Below, piece after piece: positions 25,076-34,103 of a stretch of 64,000 nt of DNA. The notes beneath the pieces were generated by a model that did not search any database, was not told where the DNA came from, and was given only the letters and a program-made list of their open reading frames with translations. The position numbers and the translations under genes were made by a program. Origin of the DNA: Gillisia sp. UBA3175 (lineage in GTDB: Bacteria > Bacteroidota > Bacteroidia > Flavobacteriales > Flavobacteriaceae); NCBI GenBank assembly GCA_002364325.1, contig DEXV01000003.1, positions 311,469 through 375,468 of the forward strand, read 5' to 3'. How positions within the stretch are numbered: the stretch's first letter is position 1; every line of letters starts with the position of its first letter.

Positions 25076-25122
25076 TGCGAGGAGTAAGGGCGCTCCCGAG
25101 AGTTATCGGGACTTTTGGCTTA
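25076..25122. repeat. Palindrome-bearing repeat, copy 2
   Basis: GAGGAGTAAGGGCG, then CTCCCGAGAGTTATCGGG and ACTTTTGGCTTA: a near copy of 24631-24680. It occupies the place where a toxin gene would be expected after the antitoxin-like gene at 25147. Confidence 0.7.
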
Positions 25123-25146
25123 AGCGCATGCTTCGTCCACAAAATC

Positions 25147-25380
25147 TTATAACCACTTTTCATAGATCTTCTTTACATCAGAGTGAGATTCTAAATTCCC
25201 GGCATCTGCATCTTTAATTCCTTTTTCTAAAGAATTTTTCTCAGACACAGATAACTCATCCCACCAATCAGATTTTTCTTGCTCACGAAGTTTGATTATT
25301 TTTTCAATAATCGACATATCATTCAGAGTTGATAACCACTGAATTAATTCTATTTTTTTATTTTGAATATCGACCTCCAT
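25147..25380 (-). CDS. Addiction-module antitoxin-like protein without a partner toxin
   Basis: 77 residues. KIIKLREQEKSDWWDELS then EKNSLEKGIKDADAG and HSDVKKIYEKWL is the pattern of small RelE-partner antitoxins in Bacteroidetes (W-W-x-E-L-S...G-I-x-D-A...H...V...Y.KW). In such loci a RelE-type toxin usually follows within a few bases. Here the stop is followed by a palindromic repeat and a non-toxin gene, so the module looks eroded. It may still neutralise a toxin encoded elsewhere. Confidence 0.65.
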   Translation of the reverse strand: MEVDIQNKKIELIQWLSTLNDMSIIEKIIKLREQEKSDWWDELSVSEKNSLEKGIKDADAGNLESHSDVKKIYEKWL

Positions 25381-25880
25381 AATTCAAATTTACAAATTTG
25401 TCTTGAACTATGATTCTATGTTCAATTTTTTAACTGCTGAATACGTATATAGGTTAAGGCGAGTACGTAAATTATGGACACTTTTGGGAATTATCGAAAA
25501 CTTAGCCTTACTTATTTCTCAGAAAAAGAGTCTGCAAATAAATTATAGAGCTGGAAGTCGAAAACTAAGTGGTGTTGATCTACTTATTCGTGTTAAGCGC
25601 TATAGTATCACACAAAAAAACCACTATTGAACTTTCGTTCGTTAGTGGTTTTATATTTAAACAAGTAACCGATTTATAAAACCGCTTATTGTTGTAAACA
25701 TTGGAGAAATTACAGTTCCTATAGTCCTTAAAAAATATTAAAGCCCTACCTAAAATATGTTTTTCCGGAACTATATACTATTAAAGTAGCCGCAACTTCC
25801 CCTAATCTTTTATAAAAATACAGCCAATTATCATGGAAGAGCTATGCATTTAGTAAACGTATGGAATTTGTAAGTAATCG
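25381..25880. other. 500-bp gene-poor stretch with one terminator-like hairpin
   Basis: A 75-codon plus-strand frame here (25403) has no recognisable features. A hairpin AACCACTA (25619-25626) / TAGTGGTT (25643-25650) is followed by TTATATTT and could end transcription in either direction. The rest shows nothing I recognise. Confidence 0.5.
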
Positions 25881-28865
25881 TTATACCTCTAAGCTAATGG
25901 TGACCAAAGTGCCTTTGTTTTTAGTAGATACTATTTGAACTGCGTGTTCGATATTGTGGCAAAGCAAGGATAATCGTTCCTTGACTAAATTAACTCCCTT
26001 AGACTCGTGCAACGAATTACTTGAATTCAAATAAAATCCAATCCCATTGTCTTCAATTTTGCATTGCAAGACATTTTCCGACAATAATTTAAAAGTCACT
26101 TTTAAAGCAGGCTTACTTATACCTGGAGGGAAAGCATGTACGAAGACATTCTCTACAAAAGTCTGTAATACCATCGTGGGGATCATAACTTCATAAACAT
26201 CTATTAAAGGATCTACTTCTATATGCACCTGGATAGTATTGCTAAAACGTGTGTTTTCTACCCGGATATAAGAGCTTAAATATTCAATTTCCTCCACTAA
26301 CAAAATCTTTGGCTTTGTGCAGTGATCAAGGTTTAGCCGAATTAATTTAGCGAAATCGCCTAAGAAAATACTGGCATTATCTACATCACTGTCCATGATA
26401 TAGTTCTGAATAGAATTCATGGCATTAAAAATAAAATGCGGATTCATTTGTGCCAGTAAAGCTTCCATTTTGGTTTCTTCAAAACGCTTCTGAATCAAAC
26501 TTTTTTGCGCTTCAAATTTTCTGGTTTGCCTTATTTGAAAATTGTAAATGGTATAGATCACCAAACCTACTAAGCCGATCATCAACAAAATAAACCACCA
26601 GGTTTTCCAAAAGGGTGGAAGTATGGCAAATTTTAGCAATGACTGTGTATAATTTAAGCCGGTGCTGGCATCTAACACCCTTACGGCTACATTATAATTA
26701 TCTGAAGGTAAAAATGGCAGGAATATTTCGGGTTTGGAAGATGGAAGACTCCAGCAATCATTTGCATTTAAGCGGTATTGATAGCTTAATTTATGCGGAT
26801 TAGGATGTGCGTTTGTACTAAATTTAAGCAGTACGGTATTTTCATTGTAAACTAAACTTATTTCCTCTTTGTCGGCAAAATTTTCAAAAGGAAATTTATT
26901 GTTATTTATAAAGATCTCTTCAAGTTTTAATTGAGTTACTAAAAGCTCAGGCTCACTAATCGCAGCAAGATTAATGCTGTAATAGCCGTTGTTACTTCCA
27001 ATCAACAAGTTGTTCTCATCTACCGCTGCACTTAATAATGGTTGTTTTAGTCCTTGTTCTTCATCCAAGAAGATATAACGCTTGTTCTTATACAGGGTTA
27101 AGCCTTTTTCTGTTCCTATTATTAAGTAGCCCTTATATTCCTTTAAAAAGGAAATAGTATTCCCTTGAATCTTAGCCCGGGGTATTTTATTTAAAAGCCT
27201 AAAGGAAGCTTCATCATTTAGAATGAATATATCCCCAAACTCACTGGAAATCGCGATATTTTCACCTAAGGCGGTGATATGTCTTAACTTCTTTTCTTTC
27301 CAGATCCCATTATGTAAATAAGATTTAAACTCATTATTCTCCCATACAAATAGACCCGAAAACACAGATAAAAAATAGGTTCTAAGATTCTTTTGTAAAC
27401 TATTTACCACCATGGTAGGGGTCTGGGGCTCTTCTTGTTTAAAATGGGTGTATTTAAAAGTGTCCAGATCACTATAAATTCTAAGTCCTCCATAAGGATT
27501 TGTTTCTATTAGATCCCCGGCTTCGGTAAAATTTATTTCTTCTGAATGCAAGGGTAGATACCTGTCCAATGCTCCTGAAGGTTTTATAGCAAATACACCT
27601 ATATTGGTATTTACCCAATACCTGTTTTTTGATACTTTAATATCATAAAAACTGATATCCATTGCCTTTGTGCTATAGTCCAGTTCATAAAAAGAATCCT
27701 GGTGTTTTGGCAATGGTAATTTGGTTTTTAACACATATTCCTCCTGCCAATTTTTAAGCTGGGCTAAGCTGATCGTGCGTTCCTTTTCAGCGTCTTTTAA
27801 AAGGATGCCGCTGTCCAACAATACAGCAGAAGATTTATTTGTTTTAGCAAACCCAAGGACGTTCTTTCCTTGGATTTCATTGAATTTTATTTGTGGATTT
27901 AGCTTTACCTCAAATAATCCGGCGTCCTTGGTTCCAACATATAATTTTTCGAAGCGTGGATCATAGGCTAAGGAAATTACTTTTTTACTGCTAATATTAA
28001 AATCTGATGCTCTGGAAATAAGGCTATTATTTTCCACTTCATAGATCCCTCCATTACTATCGTAAATTCCCCAAGCTGCTGCAAAAATTATATGGTCCTT
28101 ACTTTTAACATAATCCCATATAATGGAAACTCCAAGTTTTTTTGATTGAATGGTATCTATTCCATTTACAAAATTGGCAAGGCTGTTTTTTGTAAAAAAA
28201 CCTTTATTGCTGCTGTAAATACTGTCATTATCTACAAAAACGGAATAATTGTATTCATAATCATTCACTTTTACCAAAGCGGGTTGATCATTCTCTGGAA
28301 CAATTTTGAAGACGCCGGTATTGTAGGTGACCACGTAAATTTCTTTCTTATATTCAAAAAAGTCCTGAACCCTAAATAGTTCATTATCAGAATGATTATT
28401 TAAAGAACGTACTTCACGAGTATTAATGTTTATTATAGAAACCCCATCACTGGTTCCCACATACATATAATTTCCATTAGCAAAAAGTTTGGTTATTTCA
28501 TTATGAACCAATCCCTGTTCTTCTGAAATCACTTTAAAATTTGTGCCGTTATAAATGCTAACTCCTTCGCCATAGCTTCCAAACCACAACTTTTTATTTT
28601 TATCTTCTGCAATGGCCCAGCAGCTGTTTAAAGCCAATCCATCCTCTTCAAAAAAGTTTGTGAAAACGTCATTTTCCTTTTTCACAACTCCATTTTCAGT
28701 ACCTATCCATAGAATGTTATTGCTATCTACCAATAAAGACCTAACGGTATTGTTTGGCAAATAGTTGGATGCAGTGAAATTTTTGCTCGGATAATTTTGA
28801 GTAAGAGCTATAGTAGCCCACAAAAAAAAGAGGAGGAAAAGTTTAATTATTTTGTAAGATGGCAT
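25881..28865 (-). CDS. Reg_prop beta-propeller sensor histidine kinase (LytS-like)
   Basis: 994 residues. Signal peptide, then repeated two-component propeller blades (e.g. LLVDSNNILWIGTENGVVK, AIAEDKNKKLWFGSYGEG) to about residue 680, a Y_Y_Y-like Ig domain (SYQYRLNANDCW), one transmembrane helix (WWFILLMIGLVGLVIYTIY), and a His_kinase domain. The phosphorylated His is H810 in NPHFIFNAMNSIQNYI; the ATPase N-box is FVENVFVHAF and the G-box EDNGIGFY. It overlaps the upstream response regulator gene by 23 nt, so the pair is one operon. The periplasmic ligand is unknown. Confidence 0.92.
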   Translation of the reverse strand: MPSYKIIKLFLLFFLWATIALTQNYPSKNFTASNYLPNNTVRSLLVDSNNILWIGTENGVVKKENDVFTNFFEEDGLALNSCWAIAEDKNKKLWFGSYGEGVSIYNGTNFKVISEEQGLVHNEITKLFANGNYMYVGTSDGVSIININTREVRSLNNHSDNELFRVQDFFEYKKEIYVVTYNTGVFKIVPENDQPALVKVNDYEYNYSVFVDNDSIYSSNKGFFTKNSLANFVNGIDTIQSKKLGVSIIWDYVKSKDHIIFAAAWGIYDSNGGIYEVENNSLISRASDFNISSKKVISLAYDPRFEKLYVGTKDAGLFEVKLNPQIKFNEIQGKNVLGFAKTNKSSAVLLDSGILLKDAEKERTISLAQLKNWQEEYVLKTKLPLPKHQDSFYELDYSTKAMDISFYDIKVSKNRYWVNTNIGVFAIKPSGALDRYLPLHSEEINFTEAGDLIETNPYGGLRIYSDLDTFKYTHFKQEEPQTPTMVVNSLQKNLRTYFLSVFSGLFVWENNEFKSYLHNGIWKEKKLRHITALGENIAISSEFGDIFILNDEASFRLLNKIPRAKIQGNTISFLKEYKGYLIIGTEKGLTLYKNKRYIFLDEEQGLKQPLLSAAVDENNLLIGSNNGYYSINLAAISEPELLVTQLKLEEIFINNNKFPFENFADKEEISLVYNENTVLLKFSTNAHPNPHKLSYQYRLNANDCWSLPSSKPEIFLPFLPSDNYNVAVRVLDASTGLNYTQSLLKFAILPPFWKTWWFILLMIGLVGLVIYTIYNFQIRQTRKFEAQKSLIQKRFEETKMEALLAQMNPHFIFNAMNSIQNYIMDSDVDNASIFLGDFAKLIRLNLDHCTKPKILLVEEIEYLSSYIRVENTRFSNTIQVHIEVDPLIDVYEVMIPTMVLQTFVENVFVHAFPPGISKPALKVTFKLLSENVLQCKIEDNGIGFYLNSSNSLHESKGVNLVKERLSLLCHNIEHAVQIVSTKNKGTLVTISLEV

Positions 28866-29595
28866 TTATAAATTCTTCTTCTTTCCGAAAAGAAACAGGA
28901 AGCTTCTCTCCATTGGTTAATTCAACTTCCTTATTGATCTTGTTGTACCTAACTATATAATTTAAATTAATGACGTAGGTTTTATGAATTCTTATAAAGG
29001 AAGTGGCTGGAAGTATTTCCTCCACATATTTTAATGTCTTTGTAATCGTTTTAGTAATGCCGTCTATCTTTTTAATGCAACAATAGTTACTTTCTGCCTT
29101 GCAGTATAAAATTTGATTTGAATGAATTAGTTCAAAGCCTTCAAGCGTTGGAAAAGCTATTTTACTAACATTTTGGTCGTTTACATTCAAGTTTTCGAGT
29201 AATAAGGATAATTTTTTATGGGCGAAATTTCCTTTATTTCTGTTTTCAAACCTTTTAATGGCTTCAGATAGATCCAGATGATTTATTGGTTTCAGCAGGT
29301 AATCCAGAGCACTGCGCTTAATTGCTTTAATTGCAAACTGATTGTAGGCAGTGGTAAATATCACTTCAAATTTTATACATTCAAAATACTTGAACAATTC
29401 AAATCCATTCTTTTCAGGCATTTGGATGTCTAAAAACACCAAGTCGGGTTCGTACTTCTTAATTGCAAGCACACCCGAATCTACCGAATTACATTTTTCT
29501 ACAATATTAAATTTATTGGGAAAATACCTGTTTAGAGTTTTCTCCAATAAACTCTGGGCATTTATCTCATCGTCTATAATTACTGCTTTTATCAT
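28843..29595 (-). CDS. LytTR-family response regulator
   Basis: 250 residues. Receiver domain with DDE at 8-10, phospho-acceptor Asp56 (LVFLDIQMP), Thr in FTTAYN and Lys in YLLKPIN. The C-terminal LytTR DNA-binding domain covers about 150-248 (LYCKAESNYCCIK, SFIRIHKTYVINLNYIVRYN). It is partner of the overlapping LytS-like kinase. Its promoter lies only ~40 bp from the putative island boundary at 29633. Confidence 0.93.
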   Translation of the reverse strand: MIKAVIIDDEINAQSLLEKTLNRYFPNKFNIVEKCNSVDSGVLAIKKYEPDLVFLDIQMPEKNGFELFKYFECIKFEVIFTTAYNQFAIKAIKRSALDYLLKPINHLDLSEAIKRFENRNKGNFAHKKLSLLLENLNVNDQNVSKIAFPTLEGFELIHSNQILYCKAESNYCCIKKIDGITKTITKTLKYVEEILPATSFIRIHKTYVINLNYIVRYNKINKEVELTNGEKLPVSFRKEEEFINAILQNN

Positions 29596-29632
29596 AAAAT
29601 AAAACTACAACTAAATAGTGAATTGCAAAACA

Positions 29633-29655
29633 CATTCTCGGCAAAGGAAAACCCG
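29633..29655. repeat. Putative attachment-site copy of the tRNA-Ser 3' end
   Basis: Bases 29633-29655 match 8781-8803 (acceptor end of tRNA-Ser plus the first arm of its terminator) in 22 of 23 positions, same orientation; the one change is C to G in CATTCTCsGC. No other tRNA sequence accompanies it. The segment continues into a short inverted repeat GCAAAGG/CCCTTTGC. This is consistent with the distal end of a ~20.9-kb island. Confidence 0.65.
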
Positions 29656-29883
29656 ATACGCCCTTTGCAGTTTAACTGATTTTAAGAAATAACCAGACTT
29701 TCTCTGCTTGATGTTCTAGTGGAAATAAAAAAATAAATCCGTGCTTTTTTAGAGTATCGCATGGTCTCTTTATTTGCTCGGGATTTCTCGACCTATAATT
29801 ATTGAAACAAAAATTTATATTTTTTATAACTCTAACCAATTTTTGAATTGGATATCTTTAATATCTAATGCTTAAAAGATCTC

Positions 29884-31695
29884 ATGAATAAAAAACAGCT
29901 TGCAATTATAGGTTCTGGTGCTACTGCAATTTACTTATTAAAGCATATTAATGATCATTATAAAGAATTGAAAAGTTTCTTTCAAGAGATCAGTATTTTC
30001 GAGAAAGGGGTACATATGGGAATGGGAATGCCCTATAATCCTGAAACCACCGATATCTATAATCTCGCTAATATTTCTTCTGAAGAGATTCCGGAACTAC
30101 CGTCCACCTTTGGAAATTGGTTGAGAGAGCAACAACCGGAAATGTTAGCTTCTTGGAATATTAAACAACTTCCCATAGATGATGCAGAGGTTTACAGCCG
30201 GATCTCGTTAGGGGCATATTTTCATGCACAGTACACGATACTTATCACACAGTTAACTGGAAAAGGGGTTATAGTCCACCAGATTAAAGAGGAAGTTAGT
30301 GATGTACTATTGGATGATAAAAAAGAACAGGTTGGTGTAAAAACTGAGAAGCATGATATACGGAATTTTAATAAGGTTGTAATTGCAACAGGTCATCATT
30401 GGTTTGAAGAAGATAACACAAAAATTGGATATTACTCATCCCCATGGCCCATCCATAAATTATTGCCAAAGTCCGGAGAATATTATAATTACCCAATTGG
30501 AACACTTGGTGCATCTTTAAGTGCCTTTGATGTTGTAACCTCTCTAGCCCATAGACACGGTTCCTTTACTGAAAAAGGAAATGAACTTAGCTATAAACTG
30601 AAACCCGAGGCTAAAGGATTTAAGCTGGTAATGCATTCTTCTGAAGGATGGCTTCCTCATTTGCAATATGAACAGGAATTTCCTATGCGGGAAATATACA
30701 GGCATGCGAGTCGTGAAGAAATGCTATCTCTTATAGATGAAGATGGATTTTTGAGAATACACACCTATTTCGAAAAGATTTGCAAGCCGGCTTTAATTAG
30801 TTCCTTTAAGAAGGATGATATGCCTAAAATACTTCAAAAGCTTGAGTATGATAACATGAGCTTTAAAGATTTTATTCAAATTATGTCAGACGAGCATGAA
30901 TATTCTAATTCGTTTGAAGGAATGCGTAAAGAAAGGCTGGAAGCGCGTGAGTCTGTAAGTAACAATAAACCTATTTATTGGAAAGAAACCTTGGATGACC
31001 TAATGTACTGCCTAAATTTTCATGCAGAACTTCTACCGGCAGAAGATCACTTATTTTTTCGTAGGGAAGTAATGTCGTTTCTTATGAATGTAATTGCGGC
31101 ACTCCCTTTATCCTCCGCGAATATCCTTTTAGCACTTTACGATGCAGGTTGTATAGATTTGGTTGCCGGTAATGTTGAGGTACTTGAAGATGGTGGGAAA
31201 AAGAATAGTACACTTATCCAAGTTGAAAAAGAAGATGGAGAAAAAGAAACATTCAACTATAAAATGTTTGTTAATTGCGCCGGCCAGAAAAATATAGAAT
31301 TGGATCAGTTTCCATTTTCTTCACTTATTAAAACTGGAAAAGTAAGAAAGGCCAGAGCAAAGTTCGAGAACTTGAAAGACCTTAACGAACTTCCAAAAAG
31401 TGTGAACAGAGATTTGATCTTGCAAGAAAAGGGCGAACTTCTACTTTGCACTGGAGGTGTAGATATAGATGCTGCATATAGGCTAATAGATAAAGAGGGG
31501 AAACCAAACAATGGTATCTATGACATCAGCTTTACCCATACTTCCGGATGTAGACCTTATTCCTATGGTTTACAAGCCTGCAGTGCAACAAGTAAGATCT
31601 TAACAGAGGTTTGGCTTTCCGCCATTTCAGAAAATTCTAAAATTAATGTAGAAATAGAAAAGATCACCGAGATCTATGATGAGAATGAAATTTAA
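29884..31695 (+). CDS. FAD/NAD(P)-binding protein (HypX/YdhS-like family)
   Basis: 603 residues. Dinucleotide-binding AIIGSGATAIYLL at the N-terminus, then a family-typical region MGMPYNPETTDIYNLAN and a second Rossmann-type stretch (KVVIATGHHW). This is the FAD-NAD(P)-binding superfamily of large uncharacterised proteins. No signal peptide. It is probably cytosolic and flavin-dependent, but reaction and substrate are unknown. A decayed relative occurs at 61023-61427. The gene starts about 230 bp beyond the putative island boundary. Confidence 0.82.
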   Translation: MNKKQLAIIGSGATAIYLLKHINDHYKELKSFFQEISIFEKGVHMGMGMPYNPETTDIYNLANISSEEIPELPSTFGNWLREQQPEMLASWNIKQLPIDDAEVYSRISLGAYFHAQYTILITQLTGKGVIVHQIKEEVSDVLLDDKKEQVGVKTEKHDIRNFNKVVIATGHHWFEEDNTKIGYYSSPWPIHKLLPKSGEYYNYPIGTLGASLSAFDVVTSLAHRHGSFTEKGNELSYKLKPEAKGFKLVMHSSEGWLPHLQYEQEFPMREIYRHASREEMLSLIDEDGFLRIHTYFEKICKPALISSFKKDDMPKILQKLEYDNMSFKDFIQIMSDEHEYSNSFEGMRKERLEARESVSNNKPIYWKETLDDLMYCLNFHAELLPAEDHLFFRREVMSFLMNVIAALPLSSANILLALYDAGCIDLVAGNVEVLEDGGKKNSTLIQVEKEDGEKETFNYKMFVNCAGQKNIELDQFPFSSLIKTGKVRKARAKFENLKDLNELPKSVNRDLILQEKGELLLCTGGVDIDAAYRLIDKEGKPNNGIYDISFTHTSGCRPYSYGLQACSATSKILTEVWLSAISENSKINVEIEKITEIYDENEI

Positions 31696-31930
31696 GAAAT
31701 GGAATTAAATTACCTCTTAAAATTGAATGACTGAAATATTGATGTAAATCGTCTCTAAAGATTTCAGTTGTAATAATTTTTAGATCGATAATTAGAGGAA
31801 AAAATTAAAAATAACTGATTGAAATAAGTTTCCTAGAAAGTGCAATCTAATTCCAAATCGCTAAGATTTCTTTCTAAGAATAACAGGAATAATAAACTAA
31901 CTTAATAATAATATCTAAAAAATAAACGAA

Positions 31931-32617
31931 ATGGCTACTAAGAAAATATTAATGATTTTAACATCTCATGAAGATTTAGTTAATACAGATAATAAGACTG
32001 GATTATGGATTGGAGAATTTACAGATCCTTATTACGAATTTATAGATGCCGGACACCAGGTTACTCTTGCGAGTCCGAAAGGCGGTAAGCCTCCTATAGA
32101 CCCAATGAGTGAATTAACAGAAAATATCACGGGGTCTAACAGAAGATTTCAGGATGATGCTATTGCTCAAAAAGTTTTGAGTACCACTATGAAATTAGAT
32201 GGAATTACATCTACAGATTATGATGCAGTTTTCTTTCCTGGAGGTCATGGACCAATGTTCGATTTAGCTTCCAATGAACTTAGTGGGAAATTAATTTTAG
32301 ATTTCTTATCTAATGGGAAGCCTGTTGCTTCTGTTTGCCATGGTCCTGCAGCTTTAATTAAAGCCGCAGAACTTGATCCTTCCATCTTAAAAGACAAACG
32401 TGTAACTGGATTTTCTAATACAGAAGAAAAATTAGCTTTAAGATCTAACAATATCCCATATACATTGGAAGATCGTTTAAAAGAATTGGGTGCAGAGTAT
32501 CATACTGGAACCATTCCTTTTATTTCACATACAGAAATTGATGGTTTATTAATTACAGGTCAAAATCCTTTATCTGCTGGACCGGTTGCAAAAGCCTTAA
32601 TGAAATTTTGGAATTAA
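31931..32617 (+). CDS. DJ-1/PfpI family protein (Hsp31-like, class I GATase fold)
   Basis: 228 residues, typical for Hsp31-like members. Nucleophile Cys136 with neighbouring His137 in SVCHGPA, and Glu29 in WIGEFTDPYYEF complete the catalytic site; PGGHGPMFDL supplies the oxyanion loop. Relatives act as glutathione-independent glyoxalase III or protein deglycase/chaperone under carbonyl stress. It stands alone between an FAD protein and a GIY-YIG gene. The precise activity is inferred from family. Confidence 0.9.
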   Translation: MATKKILMILTSHEDLVNTDNKTGLWIGEFTDPYYEFIDAGHQVTLASPKGGKPPIDPMSELTENITGSNRRFQDDAIAQKVLSTTMKLDGITSTDYDAVFFPGGHGPMFDLASNELSGKLILDFLSNGKPVASVCHGPAALIKAAELDPSILKDKRVTGFSNTEEKLALRSNNIPYTLEDRLKELGAEYHTGTIPFISHTEIDGLLITGQNPLSAGPVAKALMKFWN

Positions 32618-32715
32618 CAATAATAAAAGTTGCCCATGAATTTAAAAATTTAAATATCAAATAACAGAGTACATATTTAGCTGTTAATTAGTTACAAATT
32701 TAACACTGCTGTATT

Positions 32716-34023
32716 TTAAATAAAGAGAATATCTTCTTTTCTTAGAACCTTGGTTAAAGAACTTATGATTCTAGTGGTATCATAATTGTTCGTTTGTTTT
32801 ATTAAGTGCCCCAATACGTCATTATAATTTGATATATCTACATTTCTGTCGATATATCCATATCCTTCATAAATTCCATTAAACTCATATATAAAAGCAT
32901 CTTCTGAATTGTTTCTGCCTTTCAATCTATAGATTTTTCTGGTTTTTTTTCTTCGGAATTGATCAAAGGTAAGTTGAAATCTTTTATTGTATTCTTCAAT
33001 TGATTCTCCCCCAGAACATACACAGTCTTTATGGTTTTTAGTGTAATTACTGCACGGACCTTTCACTTTTTCTAAACCGCAATGTTTCCTACACAAACTA
33101 TATTCCTGACAGAAATCTGCCAAAGATGCTACTACAGATCTCCTGTTGAAATATTTTTCCGGTAAGCTATCTTCATATTCTTTTCGAGTGATCTTTATTT
33201 TAGAAATGCCTTTTGAGGTATACCCTAAAGTAATTATATAGGGGTCGGGATTTAATATTTGCTGTACATTATAACTTGGTTTTAGGCTTTTAATGTTAGA
33301 AGATTCCACCAGTTGCGCAATAATATCATTGCCCGTATAGATAACATCAATATCTTCAACTTGGGAATAGTCAATATTACTTTGTTTAATGGTATTCGAA
33401 AAATGGCTTTGTAATCGTTTTCGGATATTTTTCGCTTTCCCTACATAGATCACTTTATCATTTGCATTCAAAAAAAAGTAAACGCCGGGCGTTTTTTTAT
33501 GTTTTGACAGATCGTGGTTCCGCAGTTTTAAATTTGCACACTTATACTCCTCTAATTGTTCGCTTCGCAGATTTTTGAAGTTATGCATCTCATTCAAAAA
33601 GACTTCAGCATATTTTAAACTATTCGTCGGTAGGCGTTCAGAGATTAATTCTGTTATCTGCTCTAAATTTTTGTTCCCTATTTTTCCTGAAGGCCAAAGA
33701 ATTGTTGGCTTCAGATTAAAATTATAACCTATATTTTTAAATTGTGATTTTAATAGATCGAATTGAATTTTTTCACTAAAAATTAATTTACGTTCACGTA
33801 AAAGATCAATTAATTCATCTGCAGAATCACAAAAAGGTTCACTTGCTAATATTTCCAACCTATTTAGATCGTTCATCTTGTATATCTTGTTAGGAATTGA
33901 GAGCTCCGGTCTAATAGGAAATACCTTATAATCTTGGACAAAGTCATCCGAGTAAAGAACTATACGGAAAGGGATTTTTGTTCTTGCTCCTAATCTTATA
34001 TTTTGAAGGTAGATAAATATCAT
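32716..34023 (-). CDS. GIY-YIG nuclease with degenerate exonuclease-like N-terminus
   Basis: 435 residues. The nuclease core is at about 178-260: PGVYFFLN (GVY at 180-182), VIYVGKAKNIRKRLQSHF (YVG at 193-195, catalytic Arg in IRKRL), and Glu in VESSNIKSLKPSYN. The C-terminal Cys-rich part (CRKHCGLEKVKGPCSNY, then CVCSGGES) matches Bacteroidetes fusions of a DNA polymerase III epsilon-like exonuclease to a GIY-YIG domain. The N-terminal DEDD residues are missing here, so the exonuclease is truncated or inactive. Divergent from a UvrD helicase with a shared operator region, suggesting DNA repair. Confidence 0.82.
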   Translation of the reverse strand: MIFIYLQNIRLGARTKIPFRIVLYSDDFVQDYKVFPIRPELSIPNKIYKMNDLNRLEILASEPFCDSADELIDLLRERKLIFSEKIQFDLLKSQFKNIGYNFNLKPTILWPSGKIGNKNLEQITELISERLPTNSLKYAEVFLNEMHNFKNLRSEQLEEYKCANLKLRNHDLSKHKKTPGVYFFLNANDKVIYVGKAKNIRKRLQSHFSNTIKQSNIDYSQVEDIDVIYTGNDIIAQLVESSNIKSLKPSYNVQQILNPDPYIITLGYTSKGISKIKITRKEYEDSLPEKYFNRRSVVASLADFCQEYSLCRKHCGLEKVKGPCSNYTKNHKDCVCSGGESIEEYNKRFQLTFDQFRRKKTRKIYRLKGRNNSEDAFIYEFNGIYEGYGYIDRNVDISNYNDVLGHLIKQTNNYDTTRIISSLTKVLRKEDILFI

Positions 34024-34033
34024 TCCGGTAAAA

Positions 34034-34068
34034 TTAGGAAATATTCCGCATATTGGAAATATTCCTAA
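34034..34068. promoter_or_regulatory. Duplicated operator in the GIY-YIG/UvrD divergent promoter
   Basis: Two identical 11-bp copies GGAAATATTCC (34037-34047 and 34055-34065), 18 bp apart start to start, flanked by TTA/TAA so that the whole block is roughly symmetrical. It lies between start codons 34023 and 34104. A single regulator could control both repair genes. Confidence 0.6.
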
Positions 34069-34103
34069 TTGACTATTAATTATTATCTTTACAAAAAAAG
34101 AAA

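Noticed and set aside
25403..25630. 75-codon plus-strand frame possibly an integrase remnant
   Set aside because: No recombinase motif (R..HxxR..Y) is present, and the frame ends inside a terminator-like hairpin; insufficient evidence for a gene or integrase remnant.
8781..29655. Calling the island an integrative conjugative element or prophage
   Set aside because: No integrase, relaxase, conjugation or phage structural genes are visible; only the repeats and cargo support an island.
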